In this document: piece by piece, positions 33,857 to 44,502 of the stretch | Layout: each line of letters starts with the position of its first letter | Position numbering within the stretch: position 1 is the first letter of the stretch | From: Hypericum androsaemum | Taxonomy: Eukaryota; Streptophyta; Magnoliopsida; Malpighiales; Hypericaceae | Assembly (NCBI GenBank): GCA_963995505.1 | Contig: OZ023181.1 | Location: 9,482,221-9,546,220, forward strand | Length of the DNA: 64,000 nt | Direction: 5' to 3' | The notes under the pieces: model-generated | Told to the model about the DNA's origin: nothing | Seen by the model: the letters and a program-made list of their open reading frames with translations, nothing else | The model's database searches: none | Position numbers and translations under genes: made by a program

Positions 33857-34208
33857 TTGAGGTCTTGTGTTGATTTGAGATTGTTGAGGATGGGAAGGAG
33901 GGGGTGGCGAGAAGGAGGAGAAGGAGGAGAGAGAAGGGGAGGAGGGAGAAGAGGGGTATTTGAAAAATATAAATAAATTTTGGATTGTTTTGAAATTTGC
34001 CTTCTAGACAACTTCGACACCGGGATACATTTTTTTCCGAGTCAGTGTGCCACGTAGGTACAAATCGGCAACATTTTAAGCTCCGGAAGCTGCCCGTTAG
34101 GTCCCCGTGAAACCTCAGTGATCATTTTTATGTGTTTTAAACCATAGGGTTTTAAGTATCAAATGGCCATACGACAAAGTAGTAAAATGAAATTTTCCCT
34201 ATTATGAA

Positions 34209-36041
34209 TATACAGCGCACGGTATGAGAAGAAACCGAGGGTGCTAATAAAGTAATATCAGAATTCTACCCAAAAAAATATAGTAATATCAGAACAGATA
34301 TACTCGACTTATTCCTTTTTTTTACCTCTTTTGGTTTAGGTAGGATACACTCGCTTGGCGACAAGTTAAGGTTTAGATTGTGTTTTTTCATCCTGGAAAA
34401 ACATTTAGGATTCAAATATTTATTAAGTTAACTAATCTCTTTTGTATAGTCAGTTTTAAAATATAACAGAAATATCAAGCAATCAATACTACCCTCGGAT
34501 CAACATTATGATCAGGTGGGAAGTACATTGTATTGTTTCGACAAAAAAAAAGAAACTACTAATTTGCGGTGTGGCGGAAATGGGCAGGCACGCACTGGCT
34601 GCATGGCATACATGAGTGTGCATCATTCATGAGAGAGATTGGATGGATCAATTTTTTTGTCTGATATTAAGATTCGAGTATTGTCGGATTCATTTAGGGT
34701 ATTTTAATTTTGACGTTCGTAAAGCCTAAACTCAAGACTTGGTTAAGTGAATTCAATTCTCTTATCACTTGCATCACGATTGGACGGATGAATTGAGATA
34801 GAAATAATTGCTGCTCCCTACCACACCAGCCCAAAAGCAAATTCCACGGACAACGGTTGCATGATGGCCGGGAAAAGGACACAGTCCATTGCCCAGTCCC
34901 ACTGCGCTATCATTTTATGCTAACCCGAGAAAAAGGCTTTTGTTGCACTCATCAAGCGCATCATTGAACCAACTCCAAAATCACAAATCATGTGTTTCAT
35001 TTACCTTTGCAATGAATCCTACAAACAAATATATTTACAATCCTTGAAATTTCGGTCATTGATATCAAACGTTAATTTTCTGCTGCGACAACAAAAGAAC
35101 AACGAACGAACTTAAATTTATTTAAAGTAGTACCTCTCTAAATTAATATTATTGGACCATAGAATTTTATTAATTTAGAAAGATCTTAATTAATCGATAA
35201 ATTAATAATTTATTTATTAAAATAAATATTTTATATTTCAGCAAACTTAAATACATAGGTAAATTCATTTATATAAAATTTAAAAGAATCAATATTGAAA
35301 GTATTCGTTAACTATAACAATGATCGGTGATCTTGGTTGATGCAATAAAATGGATGTCAATCACCTATTGGATTACGCAGTGAAAAGGAAGCATGTTTAG
35401 AGGTCCAAAATTTAGAAGAGACTTTTAAAACTATAATTGAGAGGATGATACACTAACATTAGATACGGTTAGCCAAAAGGAAGCAAGTCAACAACCATTA
35501 ATATTATCTTGTTGTAGTTTGAGAATACCAAACCGGAGCTTTTGGATGTCATGAGAAAAGTCAGATATGAAATTCATTTTGATTTAAATTTTAATAAAAG
35601 ACAAACAATAATTGAATCATATTTTCGAAATTTGAATTCAGATTTTTTTTTCAGATTTGGACAGATTTTCCAAAATTTATATCAGAAATATCCGATTTAA
35701 CAAAAATTTACCTAATTCAAACTCAAACCATCCAAAAAAAAGTCCAACCACCCTAATCCCTCGCTCCACTTTTCTGGAGTCTCCACGAAACAAACACCAA
35801 CACAAAATCCCTAATTTCCAAATCCACAATTCTCAAATCCCACATTTGGTAAAGAAGGGAAGAAAATAATAAGTTGAAGATCTCCTCAGACATGTTACGT
35901 CTTCACCCTATTGAAAGCAGACTAAGCTTGGCTCCCAAAGCAAAAACAAAAAAAAAATCAATTGAAGTAAGATCGATGTTTATTCTAACTATATCATACC
36001 ATCAAAAGCGCACGAGAACTGCAGGTTCGTCCCTCAGGAAA
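34209..36041. other. AT-rich sequence, no gene seen
   Basis: No recognisable frame. The 35850-36041 part probably holds the 3' UTR of the PPR gene. 35640-35860 is A-rich with a short open frame of no known family. Confidence 0.45.
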
Positions 36042-37664
36042 TCATCTCCCTGTGTAACGAAGACCAGTCGCTTTGCCACCCTTTTCAAGACGAGCATTGA
36101 TCAACACCTCGTGCAGATCCTCGGTCGGATCTATCGACCGCATCTTCATAACCTCGAAAAACTTATCTGCTTCTTGCAGTCTTCCGCTGCGGCACATGCA
36201 CTTGATCAAGGATGAAAAAGCTGATAGTTCGGGACAGAGAGACCGATGCTCCATTTCATAATAGAGTTTGAGAGCTTCCTGCAGATATTCGTTTTTTCCA
36301 AAACCAGCAATAAGATGGGAATATGTTCTTTCATCGGGTAGAAATCCTCTATCTAGTGCAAGAGTTAGCAACTCATTTGCTCGTTTCACGTCCTTTATTT
36401 CCCGCAACTCTCCTGCCATCTTGTTGAAGGCGGAGAGGCTTGGACAGAGTCCATCCTCCATCATTTTTGCGCAGGAATTCAAACTTTTTCCGACTTCACC
36501 TGCTTCAGCAAAACCCTCAACAAGAAAGTTGAAAGTGTCACCATATGGCTTCAGGCCCATGAGAAGCATTTCCTGTAGCAACTGATCAGCTTCTTCAATT
36601 TTCCCCTTCTCACAATATGCTCCTATCAACGAGGTGCACACAAATGAATTTGCCTCAAAACCCCTCTTGATCCTTTCCTCATAAACTTCGAAAGCTGACT
36701 GCAAATCCCCAAGTTTAGCTTTGGTATAAACAACAAATGAGTATGCCACAGTATCGAGAATCAAGTTCCTTCGCAACATTCGTCTCAATAACACCAAACC
36801 GGCTTCTATCCGTCCCTCATCCAGAATCCTCAATATCATATGGCTATTAACAATCACCGAAGCAGAGCATCTTCTCCCGTGAATCTTGTCCAATAAATCC
36901 ACCGATGTCCGTAGCTCCCCTTCCTTGCACAAAGCACTCATCATTGCTTTGATTGTGGCATCATTTGGAAAAATGCTTCTTTCAAATAAATGCTCATAAA
37001 TCTTCCATAAAAGAGCACTTTCATCTGATCTTTGAGCAACATGAATTAAACTATTCATTGTTACGAGGCTCAAAGAAAATCCACGTTCTTCCAAGTAGCA
37101 GCAAATGTCAAAGCCAAGCTCAACCTTTCTCAACTTGGCATAGGCCTGAACCAGCAAATCAAACACAAGTGGACTAGAGAATGTGGCATTATAACCACTA
37201 AGCAGGGAATCCACGACAGCAAACCTTAAACAACTTTCTGCATTTTTCTTCAAAACTGATTCCAACAATGCTTGGGCATCAATTAGCAGTCGGGCTCGGA
37301 CCAGTATAAGAATCATGAGACAATATGTCTGGACTTGATGGGTATACTTTTTCATCTGAGCTGACCAGTGGAAGAAACTCAAAGCCCTTTTAGCATCAGC
37401 CGGGTCCTTAAGTTCGAGGAGTACTTTCTCAGCAACCACATCATTGATCTCGATTGAAATGAAGTCGCTGGTCAAGATATTCCAGCTAAAGCCACTCCTC
37501 AGCGACTTACATATGGCCTTTGCGATAGTAAGATTGTCAGCTTCTGTGCAACTGTGTACAAATCCAGTTAAAACCAAAGGATGGATATCATAACATGGAT
37601 AGGCGCCGCCTCTCTTTACCTGTCCCAAAATGAAGGACGAAATGCTTCGACGCAGAAGATACAT
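36042..37664 (-). CDS. P-class pentatricopeptide repeat protein, probably mitochondrial
   Basis: An intact, intronless 540-residue frame, typical for this family. Residues 1-90 are basic then mixed, with MYLLRRSISSFILG consistent with an organelle-targeting start. AKRALSFFHWSAQ (91-103) is a common marker just before the repeats. About ten 35-residue PPR motifs fill residues 165-513, for example DTVAYSFVVYTKAKLGDLQS (304 on), NSFVCTSLIGAYCEKGKIEE (339 on), DERTYSHLIAGFGKNEYLQE (444 on) and ELSAFSSLIKCMCRSGRLQE (479 on). No E or DYW domain follows, so it is P-class. Such proteins bind organellar RNA and affect its processing, stability or translation. It may be orthologous to Arabidopsis At1g66345; that link is from memory and unverified. 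Base composition is even and the codons look normal, unlike the elements around it. Confidence 0.95.
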   Translation of the reverse strand: MYLLRRSISSFILGQVKRGGAYPCYDIHPLVLTGFVHSCTEADNLTIAKAICKSLRSGFSWNILTSDFISIEINDVVAEKVLLELKDPADAKRALSFFHWSAQMKKYTHQVQTYCLMILILVRARLLIDAQALLESVLKKNAESCLRFAVVDSLLSGYNATFSSPLVFDLLVQAYAKLRKVELGFDICCYLEERGFSLSLVTMNSLIHVAQRSDESALLWKIYEHLFERSIFPNDATIKAMMSALCKEGELRTSVDLLDKIHGRRCSASVIVNSHMILRILDEGRIEAGLVLLRRMLRRNLILDTVAYSFVVYTKAKLGDLQSAFEVYEERIKRGFEANSFVCTSLIGAYCEKGKIEEADQLLQEMLLMGLKPYGDTFNFLVEGFAEAGEVGKSLNSCAKMMEDGLCPSLSAFNKMAGELREIKDVKRANELLTLALDRGFLPDERTYSHLIAGFGKNEYLQEALKLYYEMEHRSLCPELSAFSSLIKCMCRSGRLQEADKFFEVMKMRSIDPTEDLHEVLINARLEKGGKATGLRYTGR

Positions 37665-39208
37665 AATCTCAAACTTTAAAGAGGTTGAAACACCATATGA
37701 ACAATGTACAAGATTCCAACCACAATGTATGACAGTCTCAGATTACTTCCACATTCTCGACAGTCCAGAATGAGATACGACGCATTTTATCTCCCCAATC
37801 AGTGTGTTGTAGGAACCAGGAACAAGCTTGTTATATATGGCAACCCCGCAAAATGTTGCAAGCTTTTGACCTTGTGCTGCTGCTGCTGCTGGGAGATTAG
37901 CGTTGTTGGTGTAAAAGAATGTATGAGTTCAAAGGGAATTTTCATCGAACATGTTGTGGGCAACAACATATCGAAACGCGTGGAATACAAACAAACTTGT
38001 CAAGACTAGTGGTAGTAGTTCCCCGTTGGTGCGTGCAGGTAATCACTCACATTCAGCCTATAACAGGAAATGACAAGCTCCATCCATACGACATACCTTT
38101 TGGCTCTTTCCTGGTCCGACCCAGCGAGCTAGCAATTCTGGCGGGCAGGGAGTCAAGGCGAGAAGGGAGAAGCTAGCGTGGGCGACAAGGAGGAGGGAGC
38201 GAAGGTCAGGCAAGGCTGCGCTGCCGGAACGACAAGAGTGGTATAGCTTTTTTTCTTTTTTCAGGTAAAGAGTTATTTTTTTTGAAAAGATTATATTACT
38301 CTGGAAAAAAAAATGTTATGGCATGAGTACTAACCGCCTTGAAACGCCCTTGTTGTTGAAACACACCTAGAAAAAATACAAAACTCCCCGGAGAGAAACG
38401 TGGTATAACCCAGTATTGGTGAGAAAAACACTGAAAACTATAAAATTGCCCGAATATGAACCGAAATTTTTGTTCTTAACTGGATAAAAACACGGGTCTA
38501 GTCAGGATATGTTTGCAAAGAACAGAAAAAACTTAGACCACAGTGTAAGTTTCCAAATAAGCTATGTTCTACTAATGTCCTAAAACTCTAACCTAATTAG
38601 CCACCCCTTAAAAAAATCAATTCTCAATCTCCGAGTCTCCTTGGAGACCAAACTTATGAACTTATCACTTGTTTAATTATTTTATGTTTGGAATTTATGG
38701 ATTTGTCATTTGTTTAATTTTTGTATATTTAGAATTATGAGATTATGATTAGAACCTTTCAAAAAAAAAATTATGATTAGAAGCCCAATAGGCCCATCCA
38801 TTGCACGTCCATACTATACATCTTGTTGTCCTCGCAAAATTTGTGGCATACTTATTTGTTCTGTGGCACTTTCTTGTACTCTTTGGAACCACAAAAAATA
38901 GAATTGGAATTCAATTCTAAAATTTTAAAATAATAAGTATTTTTAATACTAAACATTTTAGAAAATGAATTCTTATTTTGATTAAATTCAGGATTCGGGA
39001 TTTCTTATATAACAAGTCAGATTTTTGGTGACCAAAATCCGAAATTGACCTCAAAATGACATTTAATACTCTTTGTTTTCTACATTTTCTTCCTTGGACA
39101 GCGATTTTGGCGATTTCGCCCACTCGCATGCAAGTTAAAGGTAGCCCCTGCCCTTTTTTTATTTTTGAAAACTAAAATAAAATGGACCTAAAAGATTTAA
39201 TGGATTGA
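37665..39208. other. PPR gene upstream region and intergenic sequence
   Basis: 37665-38260 probably contains the promoter and 5' UTR of the PPR gene; a (GCT)n run lies near 37878. From 38265 on it is AT-rich with no recognisable feature. Confidence 0.4.
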
Positions 39209-39674
39209 TGTTGGGTGTTATAGAATTGTAATAGGTTCAATAAAGATCCAAAAATATTGGTTGTTGACAAGCCAACATTCAAATGAGGAAAACAAATATT
39301 AGTTAATAGGAAATTTTTTGTATTTCGAAACTTCTTAGATTATGCAAAGACGGTTTATTTTAAAGTCAAATATTATTTCGGAAATTTTATTATCAGTCAT
39401 TCAAAGGGTAAAAAAAAATTCCCTGTGGATACTTGTTGAAATACTATATAAGGAGGCTTTAATGATCAACCTCAGCTTTTCACTACACTCTTTTTTCATT
39501 TCCAGATTATTCTTTGAGTTGACTCCTGTTATTTATAAATTAGACGAGTTCATAATTTAGAGGAACCTGTTTAATTTTATAGAACTATTACCATCGATAC
39601 GTGTTTGTCGATCCTCAAGCAGCTTATCTAACAAAGGCTTAGGGAGACAAAGTTGATGTATGTTGTAATGGATA
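39209..39674 (+). repeat. Copia LTR remnant (element F)
   Basis: It starts TGTTGGGTGTTATAG and runs to a perfect TGGTATCAGAGC primer site at 39675. A TATA-like ACTATATAAGGAGG lies near 39442. The last bases before the primer site do not match a clean LTR end, so the right edge is approximate. What follows is LINE sequence, not copia gag. Confidence 0.55.
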
Positions 39675-39686
39675 TGGTATCAGAGC
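39675..39686 (+). other. Initiator-tRNA-Met primer binding site
   Basis: TGGTATCAGAGC, the standard copia primer site, follows the LTR-like sequence. Confidence 0.75.
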
Positions 39687-39739
39687 ACTAGTCCCACCAT
39701 ACTTTTCATTTACTTTCGATGTCAGAAAAGCTCGGACAG

Positions 39740-40555
39740 TTTATCCCAAGAAGAAGAATGGAAATGTTTCGGAAAAATGGGTTGCTCAGCCAAGGCAGTA
39801 CCGGTTCGAAAAAATGTGAATGAAGCACCCTGAGTTTTCGGGAAAAGTTAGGGAGCTGTGGGACTTTGCTCCACCAAGGGCGGAGGTACGGAAGAAGTTG
39901 GAGGCTTGTGCAGCAGGATTGAGGAAATGGAATTATAATGTAATTAGCAATGTTTGGCGCTGCTCAGAACTGACTGAACGAAAGATTTCGGAGTCACAAC
40001 ATGGCCCTCTAACTACGGAGTCAAATGCAATGATGGAGGTATATTTGCGTGAGCGGGAGGAGATTATGGCTAGCGAGACGATGTGGGCACAACGAGCTAG
40101 AGTGGACAGGCTCAAAGAGGGGCCCAAGAATACAAAAAAAATTTCATTTGAGAGCTCGGTATAGACAAATCCGGAACAGCGTAGCAGAGATAAAGAATAA
40201 CCTTTGGGCATACCTTACTAATGATCAGAAAGATGATATAGCAACGGCGTTCAGAGGGTTAAGGAGGCTGCTCGCAAAAGGAGCTGATCATTAGTAAGGT
40301 ATGCCCAAAGGTTATTGTGGAAATGAATACTTCTTTATTGGAAAAGTATAAAGAAGCGGAGGTGTTGGAGGCGCTCAACCAGATGATGGATCTCACAAAA
40401 GCCTCAGGGCCGGTCGGGATGCCACCTCTATTCTAGAAGCAATATTGGACTACGGTGGGACCAGCAGTTAGTAGAGCGGTTCTTGGAGTTTTGAATGAGG
40501 GAAAGAGCCCGGAGGTTATAAATAAAACTAGCATTGCTCTCATACCGTAAGTGAA
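39740..40555 (+). pseudogene. LINE A: fragment between endonuclease and reverse transcriptase
   Basis: Translations in several frames give YRFEKM-MKHPEF, WAQRARVDRLKEGPKNTKK, then QMMDLTKASGPVGMPPLF, VLNEGKSPEVINKTSIALIP. These match the region of plant L1-type ORF2 leading into the reverse transcriptase (W.QR.R..WL..GD.NT.FFH, then K..GP.G). It stops just at the IPK motif, where the Ogre-like LTR begins. Stops and frameshifts are numerous. A 33-bp inverted repeat sits inside it. Confidence 0.75.
40196..40316. repeat. Perfect 33-bp inverted repeat with 55-bp spacer
   Basis: 40196-40228 is the exact reverse complement of 40284-40316. It is internal to LINE A and not part of any expected terminal repeat. 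Confidence 0.95.
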
Positions 40556-40567
40556 CATGCCAATGTA

Positions 40568-42000
40568 ATGAGCGTGAAAAACACTCATTTTGTCATGTCA
40601 TTTTGACCCATTTTTGTGTCTTACGTCTTTGATTCTCACGTCTTTTTAGTCATTTTTAGGTCTGTTACCTTGAATGGTTTTACTTGTTTATGTTTGTGTC
40701 TTTTGGAGGGGTTCGGGACGAGAGTAGCACTTGAAGATGCGGAGCGCGAAAGGAGTCGAGATGAGAGAAGGCAAAGCCAGAAAATACACTGCAATCACCG
40801 CTCGGCGAGATTAGCACTGACCGGTGATTGCCCTGCGCCAGCTACCAGACTTCGGACAAGGCGTCGAACAGCGCCCTTGGTTTGCTTAGATCCTCGATCT
40901 CTCCTGTAACATTTTGGTCAGCGAATAGCCCCGCCGGATGGTGGCAAATTCAAGGAGCCACAGGTTAGCGGGCAACTCGTTGAACGACGCTCTGGGTCAA
41001 CCGAGATCCTCAAATTCTTTTGCCAAAAAATGGTCAGCAAATAGCCCCGTCGGACGTCGATCTCGAAGAAGGAAGACGGTTTACTAGGCATACTCGCTGA
41101 CCGGTGGACAGAGAACTGAACGGCGAGAATTGCGCCCAACAAGGTCTGCACCCGCCGGTCGACTCAGCCCACCTAATTGCAGAAACAATGTTGAATGATG
41201 TTCGCACAACTTTTCTCTTGCAATGTAAATATATTTTAAGTGTAATTTGGACATTTCTTAGATTTCTAGGGTTGAGTGGGGAGTTGCACTATATATACCC
41301 CCTCTCACTTTTACTTAGCCAAGCTTTGACATTTAGAAACTAAAAGCTAGGATTTGGAGGCTTATAGAAGAAGCTCCATGGGAGGCAAGCAGTGGATGAC
41401 GGGAGAGGAGCGAGAAGGCCCACACGATTGAGCCACCTCTAACCTTTCTTTGTTATTTCTCTTTTGTCACATTGTTTTCCTTTAATACATTGTTGTTCTT
41501 AATGATGTGTTGTGAGTAGTTCTCTATTGGTTCGTGTGCCCTAGAGTACCCGAATGCTTTGGTTTCGAATGGGCTTTATGTTTAGAGTGTGTTACGGTTA
41601 GGGGTCGTAATTCTTTGGATCAACGGACCTTGTGTTAGAGTTAGGTGTTGGTAGCACTAATTTTGGCCTATGGTACTTGGCAATTGATCGTAGCACGACC
41701 CGATGGACTTGACCATGAACGGGAGCATGGAGAGACCTATCTGTTACGATAGATATTACCTGAATGACGTGACTGTGAAGAGTAGTACCATGTTGGCCTT
41801 AGGGTGGTTCGTTAAATAGTAGGCTTAAGGGTTAGAGTGAACACCCGGGTGAGCTTAAGTGAGGTTGGCAACTCATAAGTTGAGGCACACAATGGGGCAG
41901 GAACTTTACCCGATAGGCTGCTTTGTGGTGTGATAGACTTGGCCGTGAAGCACCATGCCCTAGTTCACTTAGGCCCAATTCCCTTAACCCTAAATCAAAT
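40568..42000. mobile_element. Ogre/Tat-like gypsy LTR, apparently solo
   Basis: It starts TGAGCGTGAAAAACACTCA, like the block at 1761. It is about 1.43 kb, with a TATA-like CACTATATATACCCCC near 41290 and no coding content. LINE A lies on the left and LINE B on the right; these are different LINE segments, so the LTR does not simply split one LINE. The right end and target duplication are not resolved. Confidence 0.5.
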
Positions 42001-42275
42001 TACCCAGTGAAAGCCAGGATAGAGGAGGTAGAATCGGACATGGAGAAGGCTACACAAGAGGCCTTGAAGGGGAAGAATGTTAAGGAACCTCATGCGAACA
42101 GAGGAAAAGCCAAAAAGTTCGTCTCGTCCAAGAAGGGTGCTGTGGTCTCGAAACCAGTCTCAAGTGGGTTGAAGAACGAAGGAGGTTCTTCCCAGGTACC
42201 CTTTACTCCTTCTGCTGACTCAAAAATCTAAAATTTCAGGGTAAGGGTGGCAGCCCCAAGGCCACCCACCACTGA

Positions 42276-42950
42276 ATGATCATTATTTCATGGAACTATT
42301 AGGGATTGGGTCGATCCCTTACAGTTCGAGTCCTCAAGGGACTAATTAGGAAGCATCGACCTGTTGTCATCTTCTTGATGGAGACAAAACAAAGAAGATG
42401 TAGGATTGATAAGATGAGAAGGAATTGCAAGTTCACGGGGTCTTGGTATGTTGACCATGTGGCAAGAGTGGTGGTCTTGGTCTGTAGTGGGATAATAGTG
42501 TTAACATCCACATTCACGAGTGGGACAAAAATTTGATTGAGTCAGCTTGCATTGAGAAGAGTACGAGTAAGAGTTTGGATATCTCCTGGATCTATGGAGA
42601 GCCTGACAAGAGTAAAAAGAAGCACTTTTGGCAGAACTTGAGGTCAATCATTAGACCTTATGGATGTTCGTGGCTGTGTATAGGAGACATGAACACCTTT
42701 TGTCCTAGTGAACAGAAGATTGGGGGGAATGCTCCAAGTAGGTACTAGATGCAGTGTCTCAATAATTTTGTGTATGAGTGTGGGCTGCTGGACTTAGGCT
42801 ACCAGAGCAACCCTTATACTTGGACCAATCTCCAGGAGAATGAAGATAATATTCTGGAAAGATTGGATAGGGCGTTGGCTACTCCTGAGTGACGAGACCT
42901 CTTCCCGTTCGCCCTAGTCTTTTAGGGTCCCATGGTGGGGTTAGACCATG
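42276..42950 (+). pseudogene. Endonuclease (exo/endo/phosphatase) domain of LINE B
   Basis: An ATG at 42276 opens MIIISWNY followed by TAG (expected NxRG). It continues RVLKGLIRKHRPVVIFLMET (the catalytic Glu context), DISWIYGEPD, CIGDMNTF (usually GDFN), and PMVGLDHAYLVLDT at 42935 on, where Leu replaces the Ser of the catalytic SDH. At least four stops or shifts interrupt it. APE-type endonucleases nick target DNA to prime LINE integration. Confidence 0.82.
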
Positions 42951-43858
42951 CCTACTTAGTCTTAGATACATACCCGAATGGTAAAAGAAAGAAGATGTTT
43001 AAATTCGAAGCTATGTGGATTAAGGTGGAGGAATGCAAGAACATTATTCAAAGGGAATGGAAATACCCTGTTGGGGGTCCTGAATCTACAAGATGGCATA
43101 AACACGACTACACTTGTAGCAAGGATTTGATGAGATGGAGCAAGAAGGTATATAAGGACAAAAATCTTAAGATGGAGGAGCAAATATCTAAAATTCAGAA
43201 ACTCCAGAGTGGTTTATATACTACTGCTGCCAAGATTAAAGAAGCTCAACTGAAAATTAAGCTTGAAAATCTCCAAGAGCAAGAGGAGATGTTTTGGCAC
43301 CAAAGGTCAAGAATGAACTGGTTACAATCTGGTGATAAGAATACTAAATTCTTTCACTCCACTACTACTCAGAGAAAACAATACAACCAGATTAGGCGAC
43401 TCAAAGACGATTCAGGGGATTGGGTTGAAGAGGAAGATCAAGTGGCTGATTTGGTCTCTTCCTACTTTGAGAATATCTACAAAGGTACCGCAACTGGTCA
43501 TGCTGAAGCTGTGACAGATGCGATCCCTGAGCTGGTGACCCGAGAGATGAAAGACGACCTGTGGTGGGAGTTTTCTCCTAAAGAAATTAAGGATGCATCA
43601 TTCCAAATGGGAGGACTTAAAGCACCTGAACCTGATAGCTATTCAGGTGTGTTCTTCCATAAATATTGGGGAATTATTAGGGATGATTTAACTATAACTA
43701 TTTCGGAATTATTTTCTTCTGAAAATGTTCCTACTGAACTCAATAAGACTTATCTAGTTATTATTCCTAAGATTAAATGTCCTGAAAACATCGCCCATTT
43801 TAGACCTATAAGTCTGTGCAATTATGCTTATAAAGTATTTTCAAAAGTTCTTGCTAAC

Positions 43859-44117
43859 TATAACGCCCCGTGATTCGATCGACTGGCTCCACAGACCAAC
43901 ACGGGTCTTTTCCAGTGTGCTTTGTCCTCACTCGCACGCACCCTGGAAAACTTCCCAAGAGGTCACCCATCCTGATCCTACTCCCGGCCAAACGCGTTTA
44001 ACCTTGGAGTTCTCTCAAGATGTGTGCCAGAAAAGAAGGTGCACCTTGTTAATATGGATAGTCAAATCAAATCACTTAAGCATTTCAGACAGTACAAATC
44101 ATTTTCGGGGTATCACA
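43859..44117 (-). repeat. TRIM 3' LTR (259 bp)
   Basis: Same length as its partner; I count about 7 substitutions between them, roughly 97% identity. Its first bases are TATAAC where the other has TGTAAC. Confidence 0.92.
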
Positions 44118-44243
44118 TTCACCCCTCCTTAAATACGCGACGTCCTCGTCGCACCAGATACAGACAGTCCCAGAATCCCTCGGTTGCAGGTGCGTTCGAT
44201 TCCCGAACCACACCGTATAAGCCGAAGTCGCTCTGATACCAAT

Positions 44244-44502
44244 TGTAACACCCCGTGATTCGATCTACTGGCTCCACAGACCAACACGGGTCTTTTCCAG
44301 CGTGCTTTGTCCTCACTCGCACGCACCCTGGAAAACTTCCCAGGAGGTCACCCATCCTGATCCTACTCCCGGCCAAATGCGTTTAACCTTGGAGTTCTCT
44401 CAAGATGTGTGCCAGAAAAGAAGGTGCACCTTGTTGATATGGATAGTCAAATCAAATCACTTAAGCATTTCAGACAGTACAAATCATTTTCGGGGTATCA
44501 CA
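44244..44502 (-). repeat. TRIM 5' LTR (259 bp)
   Basis: Canonical TG...CA ends on the element strand, next to the primer binding site at 44229-44242. Confidence 0.92.

Larger units (their letters stand above)
26315..33861 (-). mobile_element. Complete-structure Ty1/copia element, copy 1
   Basis: The element spans 26320-33856 (7537 bp) between identical 5-bp duplications TTGAG (26315-26319 and 33857-33861). It reads right to left: 5' LTR 32624-33856, leader, gag, zinc knuckle, protease, integrase, reverse transcriptase, RNase H, purine tract 27608-27616, 3' LTR 26320-27607. The copia order (integrase before reverse transcriptase) is clear. Several stops and frameshifts disable it. A second copy in opposite orientation lies at 55700-63634. 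Confidence 0.93.
25306..34208. mobile_element. MULE (about 1.35 kb original) split by a copia insertion
   Basis: The element lies at 25315-34199. The left arm (25315-25560) and reversed right arm (33950-34199) are inverted copies through GAAAATTT, GTTTAAAACACATAAAAATGA-like text and TTTATTTATATTTTT. Flanking 9-mers TATTACAAA (25306-25314) and TATTATGAA (34200-34208) agree at 7 of 9. Removing the copia element and one TTGAG copy leaves a normal-sized MULE. The left interior carries a PPR gene fragment, making this a Pack-MULE candidate. Confidence 0.75.

Noticed and set aside
39675..39686. tRNA-like sequence
   Set aside because: TGGTATCAGAGC is a primer binding site, not a tRNA gene; no cloverleaf surrounds it. 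No tRNA, rRNA or other RNA gene was recognised in the window.
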